Source: Actinospineispora spinosispora DSM 44797 (GTDB lineage: Bacteria > Actinomycetota > Actinomycetes > Mycobacteriales > Pseudonocardiaceae). Taken from it: 64,000 nucleotides of DNA. Positions within the stretch are counted from its first letter, which is position 1. Each line of letters opens with the position of its first letter. A program made the translations under genes and the position numbers. The DNA lies in assembly GCF_000429025.1 (NCBI RefSeq), contig NZ_AUBB01000006.1, positions 248,001 to 312,000 on the forward strand, written 5' to 3'. Shown one piece after another: positions 1 through 8,333 of the stretch. The notes under the pieces are model-generated. The model did not search any database. It was not told where the DNA came from and was given only the letters and a program-made list of their open reading frames with translations.

Positions 1-711
1 GTTCCGATCGTGTGCGACCACGCCGACGACGAGCAGGTCGCCGCGGTGTTCGAGCGGGTCCGCCGGGAGCACGGGCGGCTGGACGTTCTGGTCAGCAACG
101 CCACCGCACTGCCGGCGAGCCCGCCTCGCCCCGGCCAGGGTTTCTGGGAGCGCCCGCTCGCGGAGGAGCTGAAACCGCTGGAGGTCGGACTGCGATCGCA
201 CTACGTGGCCGCGCACTACGCCGCGCCACTGCTGATCGCGGCCGGCGGACTGCTGGTGTTCACCTCCGCACCCGGCGCCCGAGTCCATCTGCCGGGCCTG
301 CACGGCCCGTCGTACGGCGCGGGCAAAGCCGGAACCGACAAGCTGGCCTGCGACATGGGACGGGAGCTGCACCCGCACGGCGTCACCACACTGTCGATCT
401 GGATGGGGGTCCTGCGCACCGAACGCATCACCCCGGAGCTGGAGCGTCGGCTGGCCGGGTCCGTGCTTCCTCCGTTCGAGTCGTCGGAGTTCACCGGCCG
501 CGTCGTGGATGCCCTGGCGAATGATCCACACCGAGCGGAACACAACGGCCGGACCGTGTGGGGAGCCGAGCTCGGTGCGCGGTACGGCGTCACCGACACC
601 GACGGGTCACACCCGAACTCGCACCGCGCCTGGCTGGGCCCGCCCTCCGAGTTCCCCGAGCACACCCCGACCTACGCGGAGTTCCGCGCGGGCGAAAGCA
701 GTCCGGACTAG
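1..711 (+). CDS. SDR-family oxidoreductase, 5' end cut by window edge
   Basis: C-terminal 236 residues of a short-chain dehydrogenase/reductase (Rossmann fold, NAD(P)-dependent). The frame is open to base 1, so the start and the TGxxxGxG nucleotide motif lie outside the window. Visible family marks are an NNAG-like VSNA strand end, a Ser after the TS(A) strand, and a YxxxK pair in SYGAGKAG followed by the usual helix. The substrate cannot be inferred. It ends convergently with the TetR gene downstream, across a phased inverted-repeat array. Family assignment is firm; function is open. Confidence 0.8.
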   Translation, partial: VPIVCDHADDEQVAAVFERVRREHGRLDVLVSNATALPASPPRPGQGFWERPLAEELKPLEVGLRSHYVAAHYAAPLLIAAGGLLVFTSAPGARVHLPGLHGPSYGAGKAGTDKLACDMGRELHPHGVTTLSIWMGVLRTERITPELERRLAGSVLPPFESSEFTGRVVDALANDPHRAEHNGRTVWGAELGARYGVTDTDGSHPNSHRAWLGPPSEFPEHTPTYAEFRAGESSPD

Positions 712-723
712 TCTCCGCTTCCC

Positions 724-860
724 TCGACACCGCGCACCTCACGTCCACACCGCGCGGTGTGCACAGGGCGCGGTGTCGACGTCAGGTGCGCGGTGTGGAC
801 GTTGGGTGCGCGGTGTGGACGTTGGGTGCGCGGTGTGGACGTTGGGTGCGCGGTGTGGGG
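724..860. repeat. Phased inverted-repeat array, 20-bp period
   Basis: The box CACCGCGC occurs at 728 and 748, then its reverse complement GCGCGGTG at 768, 788, 808, 828 and 848, all in one 20-bp phase; the centre near 752-759 is itself palindromic. The last three to four units are almost identical 20-mers. The array lies between convergent genes, so it can fold into a strong hairpin in either transcript and may terminate both. No T-run follows. Confidence 0.85.
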
Positions 861-881
861 CGGCCGGCTGGGCTGATCAGC

Positions 882-1628
882 TCAGGCGGTCGTGCTGCCC
901 AGGTTCTCGATCATCAGGCTCAGCGTGAAGTCGAAACGGTCGTGGCCCTCGCCCTCGGTCAGCTCCTCGGCGTGGCGGCGGGTGTGCGGGAAGGTGTCGG
1001 GCGGCAGCGCACGCATCCGGCTGATCATCTCCTCACGGCTGAGGACCCACTCGTCGCCGTCCGCCGACCGGGCCCGGACGATCGAGGCCTCCAGGCAGTA
1101 GGCGTTGACGTACAGCGCCATGGCGTCCGTCGTCCAGGCCGCGACCCTGGGCTCCACCCCACCGGCCAGCACGATCGCCAGCATCCCCTCGCCGACCCGC
1201 ATCATCTCGAGATTGGTGGGCGCCATGGCCATCGCCGCCCGGGAGATGCCGGGATACCGCAGGTACAGCTCACGCAGCTGGGCACACACGTCCCGGATCT
1301 GGTCCCGCCAGCGGGCGGGGTCGGGATCGGGCAGGACGATCTGGGCGCAGAGCCTGCCGATGAGCAGCTCGTCGAGGTCGGCCTTGTTGACCACGTGGAC
1401 GTACAGCGACGCGGGGCTGGCGTCGAGGGCCGCGGCGACGCGGCGCATGGTCAGCGCGTCGTAGCCCTCGGTGGCGACGAGCCGGAGCGCGGTGTCGACG
1501 ACCTGGTCGACGGTGATCGGCGCCCTGCCGCGGCGCGTCCGCTTCGCCACCGGGCCGCCGTCCGTCGCCTCGACCTCGGGCGGCAGGTGCCGGGCGGCAC
1601 GTCTCTCTCGTGGGTTCACGAACGACAC
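882..1628 (-). CDS. TetR/AcrR transcriptional regulator (efflux-type repressor)
   Basis: 248 residues from a GTG start. The HTH lies at roughly residues 38-85 (ITVDQVVDTALRLV ... MRRVAAALDASPASLYVHV), followed by a TetR-type C-terminal ligand domain. A second GTG at 1550 (VAKRTRRGRAP...) would give the more usual N-terminus and may be the true start. It is divergent from an MFS exporter whose promoter contains two direct repeats that suit a TetR operator. The inferred role is drug- or metabolite-responsive repression of the MFS-SDR pair. The ligand is unknown. Confidence 0.85.
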   Translation of the reverse strand: MSFVNPRERRAARHLPPEVEATDGGPVAKRTRRGRAPITVDQVVDTALRLVATEGYDALTMRRVAAALDASPASLYVHVVNKADLDELLIGRLCAQIVLPDPDPARWRDQIRDVCAQLRELYLRYPGISRAAMAMAPTNLEMMRVGEGMLAIVLAGGVEPRVAAWTTDAMALYVNAYCLEASIVRARSADGDEWVLSREEMISRMRALPPDTFPHTRRHAEELTEGEGHDRFDFTLSLMIENLGSTTA

Positions 1629-1634
1629 ACTAGC

Positions 1635-1671
1635 TTGACCTTAACAGTGTTCGCATCTATAAACAGTGTTC
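1635..1671 (+). promoter_or_regulatory. MFS promoter with embedded direct-repeat operator, leaderless
   Basis: TTGACC (1635-1640), a 17-bp spacer and TATAAA (1658-1663) form a near-consensus sigma-70 promoter whose predicted start of transcription falls at or next to the ATG at 1672, so the mRNA would be leaderless. The 10-mer AACAGTGTTC occurs at 1643-1652 (spacer) and 1662-1671 (between -10 and ATG), 19 bp apart. This is the expected position for repression by the divergent TetR protein. Confidence 0.65.
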
Positions 1672-3117
1672 ATGTCATCAAGTCGCGCACCGTCGGACGT
1701 GGTCGCCCTGGCCCCGGTGAACCTGTCCCGCGCCTGGGCGGTGCTGGGTGTCGTGTTCATCGCCGACGTGATGGACGTGCTCGACACCACCATCGCCAAT
1801 CTCGCCGGTCCCTCGATCCGCGCGGACGTGGGCGGTGCGGAGTCGACCCTGCAGTGGGTGCTGGCCGCCTACACGACGACCTTCGCCATCGGCCTGGTCG
1901 CCTCCGGGCGGCTCGGCGACATCCTCGGCAGGCGGCGGTTGTTCCTCGGCGGCATGGTCGGTTTCACCCTCGCCTCGCTGGCCTGTGGGCTCGCGCCCGG
2001 TGTCGGCTGGCTGATCACCGCTCGGGCGCTGCAGGGGCTGACCGGCTCGGTGATGATCCCCCAGGGCCTTGCGCTGGTCACGGTCGTGTTCCCGGCGGAG
2101 CATCTGCGCCGCGCACTCATCCCGATCGGCCCGGTGATGGGCGCGGTCACCGTCGCCGGGCCGATCCTCGCCGGCTGGCTGCTGCACCTGAACCTGTTCG
2201 GCAGCCAGTGGCGGGCCATCTTCCTGATCAACGTGCCGATCGGCGTCGTAGCGGCGATCCTCGCCTGTCTCGTGCTGCCTCACCGGGCCGGGGAGGACCC
2301 TCACATGCGGATCGATCCGGCCGGGATCGGGCTGATCACCGTCGCCTCGCTGATGCTCATCGTTCCCCTCGTGCAGGGACGTGAGCAGGGCTGGCCGTTG
2401 TGGACCCACCTGATGCTCGTCGGCGCCGTGGCGGCACTCGCGCTGTTCGTGGTCTCCGAGCGCCGCGGTCGCCATCCGGTGATCCCGCCGACCCTGTTGC
2501 GCCGCCGAGGCTTCGTCGTCGGGCTGCTCATCACCGGGGCCGTGTTCGCGTCGTTCACCGCGTTCCAGCTGGCCTTCAACCTGCTGTTGCAGCTCGGGCT
2601 GCACTGGACGCCGCTGCGCACGGGCCTCGCGCTGATTCCGTGGGCACTCGGCACGGCCGTCGGCATGGGACTGGCCGGCGCGGTCCTGACCGACAGGTTC
2701 GGACGGGCCACCGTGCAGATCGGACTGGTGATCGGCGCCGCCGGGCTACTCGGCCTGTGGTGGACCGTTGCCCACGACCAGGGTGCGCTCACCCTCTGGT
2801 CGTGCACGCCATCACTACTGCTCATCGGCTTGGGCTCCGGGCTGGTCTTCATCCCGATCTTCGACTACATCCTCGGCGATGCCTCCAGCGACGAGGTCGG
2901 CGTCGGCTCGGGTCTACTCAACGCCGTCCAGCAGTTCGCCAACGCGATCGGCTTCGCCGCACTCGGCACCGTCTTCTTCGCCACGGCCGGAGCGGGCGGT
3001 CTCACGGCGTACGTCGCGGCCACCCAGCTCGTCCTCGGACTGGCCGCCGGGCTCTACCTCGTCACCGTCTTCCTGGTCAGGCTGCTTCCCGAACACGCCC
3101 AGCACGCCGGCCACTGA
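1672..3117 (+). CDS. MFS transporter, DHA2/EmrB-QacA type
   Basis: About 481 residues with many hydrophobic segments, compatible with the 14-TM drug:H+ antiporter-2 family. Family motifs are visible: LDTTIANLAGPSI in TM1, GRLGDILGRRRLFL (motif A) after TM2, and the RALQGLTGSVMIPQG segment. A GTG two codons upstream is in frame, but promoter geometry favours the ATG. Probably an inner-membrane exporter repressed by the divergent TetR. An SDR gene follows 27 bp downstream, likely in the same transcript. The substrate is unknown. Confidence 0.85.
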   Translation: MSSSRAPSDVVALAPVNLSRAWAVLGVVFIADVMDVLDTTIANLAGPSIRADVGGAESTLQWVLAAYTTTFAIGLVASGRLGDILGRRRLFLGGMVGFTLASLACGLAPGVGWLITARALQGLTGSVMIPQGLALVTVVFPAEHLRRALIPIGPVMGAVTVAGPILAGWLLHLNLFGSQWRAIFLINVPIGVVAAILACLVLPHRAGEDPHMRIDPAGIGLITVASLMLIVPLVQGREQGWPLWTHLMLVGAVAALALFVVSERRGRHPVIPPTLLRRRGFVVGLLITGAVFASFTAFQLAFNLLLQLGLHWTPLRTGLALIPWALGTAVGMGLAGAVLTDRFGRATVQIGLVIGAAGLLGLWWTVAHDQGALTLWSCTPSLLLIGLGSGLVFIPIFDYILGDASSDEVGVGSGLLNAVQQFANAIGFAALGTVFFATAGAGGLTAYVAATQLVLGLAAGLYLVTVFLVRLLPEHAQHAGH

Positions 3118-3144
3118 TCCGCCACCTTCGAAGGAGTCTCGACC

Positions 3145-3885
3145 ATGACCACCGGTACCGCGCTCATCACCGGAGCCGGGCGCCCGCTCGGCATCGGATG
3201 CGCCACCGCCGGCCAGCTCGCCGAACAGGGCTTCCACGTCATCCTGACCGCACGGGACGAACACCGGGCGCAGGAGCGGGCCGCCGAGCTGTGCCGGGCG
3301 GGCCACACCGCCTCCGCGCTCCGGCTGGACCTGAGCGACCCGGCAGGCATCGACGACGCCGCCGCCCGCGTGGCCGGCCGGACCGACCGGCTCGACGTGC
3401 TGGTCAACAACGCCAGCTCCTGGCCCGACTCGCACGTCCTCTCGCCCCTCGACGCCGACCTGACCGAGACCCGCACCGCTTTCGAGGTCGACGTGCTCGG
3501 ACCTTGGCGGCTCATCCAGGCGCTGCTCCCCCTGCTCAGGCAGGCCCCCGCCGCCCGCATCGTGAACGTCTCCAGCGAAGCCGCACTCCAGATCGGCGTC
3601 CACCGTGCCGACGGATTCCTGCGCGCGCCCGGCTACTCGCTGGCCAAGTACACGATGACCGTGCTGACGTCGCTGCTCGCGCCCGCACTCGCCGACACCT
3701 CGATCCTGATCAACTCGGTCGACCCCGGCGAGACCGCGAGCCACCCCGAACGAGGTGACGAGGACACCGCCCGCCCCTCGGCCGAGAGCGCCCGAGGCGT
3801 CGTCTGGGCCGCCACACTGCCCGCCGGTGGACCCACCGGCGGGCTCTTCAAGGACGGACGGCCAGTCGCCTCAGCGGCGCCCTGA
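3145..3885 (+). CDS. SDR-family oxidoreductase
   Basis: 246 residues, full family length. It carries TGAGRPLGIG (residues 10-19, NAD(P) binding), NNAS for the usual NNAG, a Ser in NVSSEAAL and YSLAK as the catalytic Tyr/Lys pair. A Shine-Dalgarno GAAGGAG sits 9 bp before ATG. It probably forms an operon with the upstream MFS exporter under the TetR, which suggests modification of the same compound; that is inference. Its end faces the RidA gene across a 62-bp palindromic element. Confidence 0.85.
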   Translation: MTTGTALITGAGRPLGIGCATAGQLAEQGFHVILTARDEHRAQERAAELCRAGHTASALRLDLSDPAGIDDAAARVAGRTDRLDVLVNNASSWPDSHVLSPLDADLTETRTAFEVDVLGPWRLIQALLPLLRQAPAARIVNVSSEAALQIGVHRADGFLRAPGYSLAKYTMTVLTSLLAPALADTSILINSVDPGETASHPERGDEDTARPSAESARGVVWAATLPAGGPTGGLFKDGRPVASAAP

Positions 3886-3901
3886 CCCACTGGCCCGACT
3901 T

Positions 3902-3963
3902 CGCAGAGCGTCACGTTGTGTCGCAGACACTGCAACGTCTGCGACACAACACGAGGCTCTGCG
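3902..3963. repeat. 62-bp phased palindrome, family I, copy 1
   Basis: Boxes CGCAGA at 3902 and 3922 (20 bp apart) and the inverted TCTGCG at 3938 and 3958 (20 bp apart). The sequence between boxes also pairs partly. The same layout recurs at 21348, 36821, 42089 and 50225. This copy lies between convergent genes and could act as a bidirectional terminator. Confidence 0.85.
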
Positions 3964-4009
3964 AGACGGTATGGACGGGACCCATGAGGTGACCCCGCCC
4001 GTGGTCATC

Positions 4010-4435
4010 TCACGCCTCACCGCGCCCACTACCCGCATGGGCGACGACGCGGATCTCCACCAGCAGCTCGGGGAGGGCGAGCTGGGTGACGCCGACCGCG
4101 GTCCACGACGGGTACCGGTCGGGGAGGTACTCGTCCTTGACCCGGCTGAACACCTCGATGTCGCCGCGAAGGTCGGTGTGGAACGTCGTCAGCTCGACGA
4201 TGTCGGCGAGAGTCGCCCCAGCCGTGTCGAGAACGGCCCTCACATGGTCGAACGCGAGACGCGCCTGGGCGTCCATTCCCTCGACGGCCGTCATCGTGGC
4301 GAGCTCGACGCCCACCTGGCCGGAGACCCAGATCAGGTCACCGACCCGGGTCGCCTGCGAGAAGTGCAGGGTGTCGTACACAGCCCGAGTGTCCGGCGGG
4401 TTGATCAGCCGGCGTCTGGTCTCGGATGCACTCAT
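4010..4435 (-). CDS. RidA family protein (Rid/YjgF/UK114)
   Basis: 141 residues, typical for the trimeric Rid fold. Seen: FSQATRVGDLIWVSGQVGV near the start, the central helix with LDTAGATLADIVELTTFHTDL, and a C-terminal strand segment PELLVEIRVVA. Rid proteins hydrolyse reactive enamine/imine intermediates; other subfamilies lack this activity and the subfamily is not clear here. It starts 12 bp after the phytanoyl-CoA-dioxygenase-like gene, so the two are almost certainly co-transcribed. Confidence 0.85.
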   Translation of the reverse strand: MSASETRRRLINPPDTRAVYDTLHFSQATRVGDLIWVSGQVGVELATMTAVEGMDAQARLAFDHVRAVLDTAGATLADIVELTTFHTDLRGDIEVFSRVKDEYLPDRYPSWTAVGVTQLALPELLVEIRVVAHAGSGRGEA

Positions 4436-4447
4436 CTCTCGCCCCGG

Positions 4448-5278
4448 TCAGACGAGCCGGCGGAAGACCGGCGAGCGGAACGGATCACCCGGGTTCAGCT
4501 TCGCCATCTCCTCGACGAACAGGACGCCGTTTCTGGCGAAGTCCCTGTTCACATCGGGAAGGGCACGGAACGTCGCGTCATCGCCGAAGAACCGCAGGAC
4601 CAGGGTGTGGCGGTCGGGGCAGGCGGCATCGACACCGGCACCGCCGTGCAGCGACCGTGGGTGCAGCGCGACGACGTCACCCGGGGTGGTCGCCCAGGAG
4701 ACCAGGTCGTAGGCGTCGGGGTCCGCCGCGAGCTCGGCGTCGATGTTCGGCAGGCGCGGCAGCACGTCGCCGCCGTGGAGGGGGTCGGTGGGGTCGTCGG
4801 GATCGGCGAACGTGGTCCCGTCGTACTGGATGCCCCGGTGTGAGCCACGGACGATCTCCAGCGAGTTCGGCTTGGGCACCGGCTGGAAACTGATCCACGC
4901 GTTGGCCCAGTGCTCACCGGCCCACGGCAGGTACGCGGTGTCCTGGTGCCAGCTGCTGCGACCGCCGCGACCGCCCGCCTTGAGGAACACCTCCTCGGCG
5001 AAGTACCAGACGTGGTCGGAACCCCACAGCTCGGCGAACAGCCGGCCGAAGGGCAGCGACGGCATCAGCGCGTCGAGCCGGTCCTTGACCAGCGGGTTGG
5101 CGTTGTCGACGTGCGACTGCTTCTCGGTCCCGTGGAACATCCCCGACGCGTTCGGGCCGGGGTTCTGGACCGTCCAGTCGTACACCTCCCGGCACTGCGC
5201 CAGCTGTGTGTCGGTGAGGCAGTCCTCGATCAGGACGGCGCCGTCGTTCCGGAACGCGTCCCGCACTGACTCGTGCAT
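4448..5278 (-). CDS. Phytanoyl-CoA dioxygenase (PhyH) family protein
   Basis: 276 residues, a 2-oxoglutarate/Fe(II) oxygenase fold. The facial triad is visible: H111 and D113 in WHQDTAYLPW, and a distal His in HPRSLHGG (206 or 211), with R223 positioned to bind 2-oxoglutarate. A perfect AGGAGG precedes the ATG, so the start is secure. It heads a two-gene operon with RidA, divergent from a TetR gene. The likely reaction is hydroxylation of a small molecule or acyl substrate, not identified. Confidence 0.85.
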   Translation of the reverse strand: MHESVRDAFRNDGAVLIEDCLTDTQLAQCREVYDWTVQNPGPNASGMFHGTEKQSHVDNANPLVKDRLDALMPSLPFGRLFAELWGSDHVWYFAEEVFLKAGGRGGRSSWHQDTAYLPWAGEHWANAWISFQPVPKPNSLEIVRGSHRGIQYDGTTFADPDDPTDPLHGGDVLPRLPNIDAELAADPDAYDLVSWATTPGDVVALHPRSLHGGAGVDAACPDRHTLVLRFFGDDATFRALPDVNRDFARNGVLFVEEMAKLNPGDPFRSPVFRRLV

Positions 5279-5311
5279 GAGATTCCTCCTTCGTCGCAGG
5301 TCACATACGGT

Positions 5312-5340
5312 TTCACATTTTCCACAACAGACGTTATGTT
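5312..5340 (+). promoter_or_regulatory. Predicted promoter of the divergent TetR gene
   Basis: TTCACA (5312-5317), 17-bp spacer, TATGTT (5335-5340). The short intergenic space also contains the PhyH start, so one operator here could control both directions. ACATA near 5304 and TATGT near 5335 are weak inverted half-sites. Confidence 0.45.
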
Positions 5341-5362
5341 AAATCTGTGGCAGAATCAAGAG

Positions 5363-6031
5363 GTGACCAAGAGCGCGGTTCGGCAAGGCGAAGAGGACGG
5401 CTCCGGACCGGCCGCGCGGCGCGGCAGACCGACCGGTGACCATGCCGCCAAGCGCGCCGCCCTGCTCGAGGCGGCGGCGGCGGCGATCGCCCAGGAGGGT
5501 TACGCCAACGCCTCACTGCGCAACGTCGCCCGGCGTGCCGGCTACACCACCGGAGCCGTGACGTACTACTTCGCGAACAAGGAAGAGCTGGTCACCGCGT
5601 TGCTCGAGAGCTGGTTCGACAGCTACGACGCGATGCTCGTGGCGGTCCGCCCCCAGAGCGACGTCAGGGCCCAAACCGAGGCATGGCTACTACGGACGAC
5701 CGGTGATCCCGAGTTCTGGCCCGTGATGTGCCAGCTACTCGCCCACGCGCGCACCGAGCCCGCCCTCGCCGCCGTCATCGAGCGGCGCTACGCCCACTTC
5801 CGCCGGCTGTACACATCGATCCTGGAGACGGGCCAGGCGGAGGGCAGCATCCGCGCCGACATTCCGGCGGACATCCTCGCCGACCAGCTCAGCGCCATGG
5901 CCGACGGGTGGATGATGCTGTACCCGCTCGAGCCCCAGCGGTTCACGCCCGACCGCGTCCGCACACTCCTCGACGCCACCGTCGCGCTGATCTCACCACC
6001 GGCGACGGCTCACCGTCCCGACGAGGCTTGA
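5363..6031 (+). CDS. TetR/AcrR transcriptional regulator
   Basis: About 222 residues from GTG 5363, chosen because it lies downstream of the predicted -10; an in-frame ATG at 5336 is the alternative. The HTH follows a basic RRGRPTG stretch: AALLEAAAAAIAQEGY...LRNVARRAGYTTGAVTYYFANKEEL, typical of TetR. The C-terminal ligand domain is not assigned. Divergent from the PhyH-RidA operon, which it probably represses. Its 3' end overlaps the convergent OPT gene by 22 bp. Confidence 0.85.
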   Translation: MTKSAVRQGEEDGSGPAARRGRPTGDHAAKRAALLEAAAAAIAQEGYANASLRNVARRAGYTTGAVTYYFANKEELVTALLESWFDSYDAMLVAVRPQSDVRAQTEAWLLRTTGDPEFWPVMCQLLAHARTEPALAAVIERRYAHFRRLYTSILETGQAEGSIRADIPADILADQLSAMADGWMMLYPLEPQRFTPDRVRTLLDATVALISPPATAHRPDEA

Positions 6032-8007
6032 CCCTCCGACGTCGCCCGGGGCCGCTCCTCGGCCGATCGCCGGGTCGCCCGGTACAGCACGACGATCGTC
6101 GCCGCGAACACGACGACGCCGATCGCCATCGCCCAGCCCTTGAAGCCCGAACCCACCACGGCCAACGGCGCGTCCGAGCCGGAACCCGCCACGATGCCGG
6201 CGTACACGACCCCGAACAGGCTCTCGCCGACGATCAGCCCGGTGGCCATCAGACCGCCGAGCCGCTTCTTGAACCCGACGTCGCCACCGCGCCGCTCGGC
6301 CCAGCGCTCGTACACCCGGCCGAGCGCGGCGCCGATCGTGAGCGGCAGGATCAGCGACATCGGCAGGTACATGCCCATGCCGACGGCCAGCGGCGGGAGG
6401 CGGAGCTTGCCCGCCCGGCGCAGCACCTCGTCGATGACGACCACGACCACGCCGATCGCGGCGCCCAGCCCGATCAGGCCCCAGTTGAGGTTCCCGCCGA
6501 AGACCCCCTTGGCGAGCGCCGAGATCAGCGTCGCCTGCGGCGCGGGCAGCGCGTTCTCACCGGCGCCCGGAGCGCCCTGGAAACCGAACGCGGTGTTCAG
6601 CAGGTCGAGCACCGGTGCGATCACCAGGGAGCCGAAGACCACGCCGATCACCAGCGCGACCTGCTGCCGCCACGGAGTGGCACCGACGAGCTGGCCGGTC
6701 TTGAGGTCCTGCAGGTTGTCGTTGGAGATCGTCGCGATGCCGAACACGATCGCGGTGGTGAACAACGCGTAGGCGATCAGCGCGGGGGTCTTGGCCGGAT
6801 CGTCGTTGCCGTGCACGAGCATCGCGACACCGGCGACGCCGATCACCGCGAGGATGCCTACCCCGGAGATCGGGCTGTTCGACGTACCGATCAGGCCGGC
6901 CATGTACCCGCAGACGGCCGCGATCACCGCCCCCGCGACGATCACGTACACCACGCTGAGCGCGATCGTGCCGCCCATGCTCCCGGCCAGGGGCGTACCG
7001 CTGGTGAAGCCGAACAGCAGCAGTGCGATGGGGATCAGGGCGAGCACACTGACACCGGCGACGATGGTGATCGGCAGATCGCGTTCGGTGAGCGGAACCG
7101 TCTCACCGCCGCGGCGAGCCTTGGTCGAGGCAGCGGCACCCCGGATGCCGCGCGCGATGGGAGCGAGCATCTTCAGCAGCGTCCAGACCGCGGCGACCGC
7201 CATGGCACCCGCACCCACGAACCGGACCTCGGAGCCGAACGTGCTGCTCACCACGTCGGCGACGTCCGCGCCCGCCGGCAGCATGCCCCAGGTCAGCGCC
7301 GGGAGCAGCACCCCGTTGGAGATCAGCAGTCCGATGAACATCGCGGTTCCGACGCTCAGACCGACCAGGTGTCCGACGCCGATCAGCGCGAAGGACAGGC
7401 TGGCCCCGATGCTGGAGCCGCCGGCACCGAGCCGGAACGCCACCGACAGCTCACTGCTGAGCACCTTCAGGGCAGCCAGCAGCGAGAACACCGCGGCCGT
7501 CACCGAGCCGACGACGAGGGAGCGCAGCCCCTTCGCGTTCTCCTCGGCACCCCCGGAGGAGCCGTCACCTACCTTGAGCACCTCGGCGGCCGCGACGCCC
7601 TCCGGGAACGGCAGGTCGGAGCCGGTCACCAGGGCCCTGCGTAGCGGCACCGAGTACATGACGCCGAGCGTGCCGCCGATGACGCAGACCGCGACCGTCG
7701 TCCAGTACGGGAAGCCCTGCCACCAACCGACCATGATCAGACCGGGCAGCACGAAGATGATCGCGGACAGCGTCCCCGCCGCCGACGCGATCGTCTGGAC
7801 GATGTTGTTCTCCTGGATCGAATGACCCTTGAAGTAGCGCAGGAGCGCCATCGAGATGACCGCGGCCGGGATGGCGGTAGCGAAGGTCAGGCCGACCTTC
7901 AGCCCGAGATAGACGTTCGCGGCGGTGAACACGAGGGTGATCACGCCACCCAGAACCACACCCCGGACCGTCAGCTCGCGCAGCGTGGTGGTGCTGGTCT
8001 CGGCCAC
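6010..8007 (-). CDS. OPT family oligopeptide transporter
   Basis: 665 residues, highly hydrophobic throughout, the usual bacterial OPT length. Recognised from the N-terminal LTVRGVVLGGVITLVFTAAN segment, ENNIVQTIASAAGTLSAI in an early membrane segment, and FPEGVAAAEVL. OPT proteins import oligopeptides or metal-chelate conjugates by proton symport at the inner membrane. It stands alone on its strand. The 195 bp between its start and the tRNA are A/T-richer than the surroundings and presumably hold both promoters. Confidence 0.85.
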   Translation of the reverse strand: MAETSTTTLRELTVRGVVLGGVITLVFTAANVYLGLKVGLTFATAIPAAVISMALLRYFKGHSIQENNIVQTIASAAGTLSAIIFVLPGLIMVGWWQGFPYWTTVAVCVIGGTLGVMYSVPLRRALVTGSDLPFPEGVAAAEVLKVGDGSSGGAEENAKGLRSLVVGSVTAAVFSLLAALKVLSSELSVAFRLGAGGSSIGASLSFALIGVGHLVGLSVGTAMFIGLLISNGVLLPALTWGMLPAGADVADVVSSTFGSEVRFVGAGAMAVAAVWTLLKMLAPIARGIRGAAASTKARRGGETVPLTERDLPITIVAGVSVLALIPIALLLFGFTSGTPLAGSMGGTIALSVVYVIVAGAVIAAVCGYMAGLIGTSNSPISGVGILAVIGVAGVAMLVHGNDDPAKTPALIAYALFTTAIVFGIATISNDNLQDLKTGQLVGATPWRQQVALVIGVVFGSLVIAPVLDLLNTAFGFQGAPGAGENALPAPQATLISALAKGVFGGNLNWGLIGLGAAIGVVVVVIDEVLRRAGKLRLPPLAVGMGMYLPMSLILPLTIGAALGRVYERWAERRGGDVGFKKRLGGLMATGLIVGESLFGVVYAGIVAGSGSDAPLAVVGSGFKGWAMAIGVVVFAATIVVLYRATRRSAEERPRATSEGQASSGR

Positions 8008-8202
8008 GTTTCCCCCCTCGAACTATCGGACACCCTGGCACGAATTCGGATCAGGATAAGCCGCGATATTGCATCTTCACGTAACGATTGGTCCGATTGG
8101 TTGCGCAAGTCCCAGGGCCCCCGCGTCAGACGGTGTTCGGCCCCGTGTAGTCTCTTCTTCAGTTGCTCCACCCGATGAAGCCACTTCATCAGCACGTGAC
8201 AT

Positions 8203-8275
8203 GCGGACGTAGCGCAGTTGGTAGCGCATCACCTTGCCAAGGTGAGGGTCGCGGGTTCGAATCCCGTCGTCCGCT
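8203..8275 (+). tRNA. tRNA-Gly, anticodon GCC
   Basis: A 73-nt cloverleaf: acceptor GCGGACG/CGTCCGC, D-arm GCGC/GCGC, anticodon stem TCACC/GGTGA with loop TTGCCAA (anticodon GCC at 8236-8238), T-arm GCGGG/CCCGT around TTCGAAT, discriminator T. CCA is not encoded. Confidence 0.97.
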
Positions 8276-8291
8276 CAGAGACTCTTTTCAG

Positions 8292-8333
8292 GCCTGGTCA
8301 ACTCTCGCGGCGAGATTCTGGCCAGGCTTTTTT
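8292..8333 (+). terminator. Intrinsic terminator of tRNA-Gly
   Basis: GCCTGG pairs with CCAGGC around an inner CTCGcggCGAG stem, followed by T6 (8328-8333). It lies 17 bp after the tRNA and overlaps the last codons of the convergent regulator gene. Confidence 0.85.
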
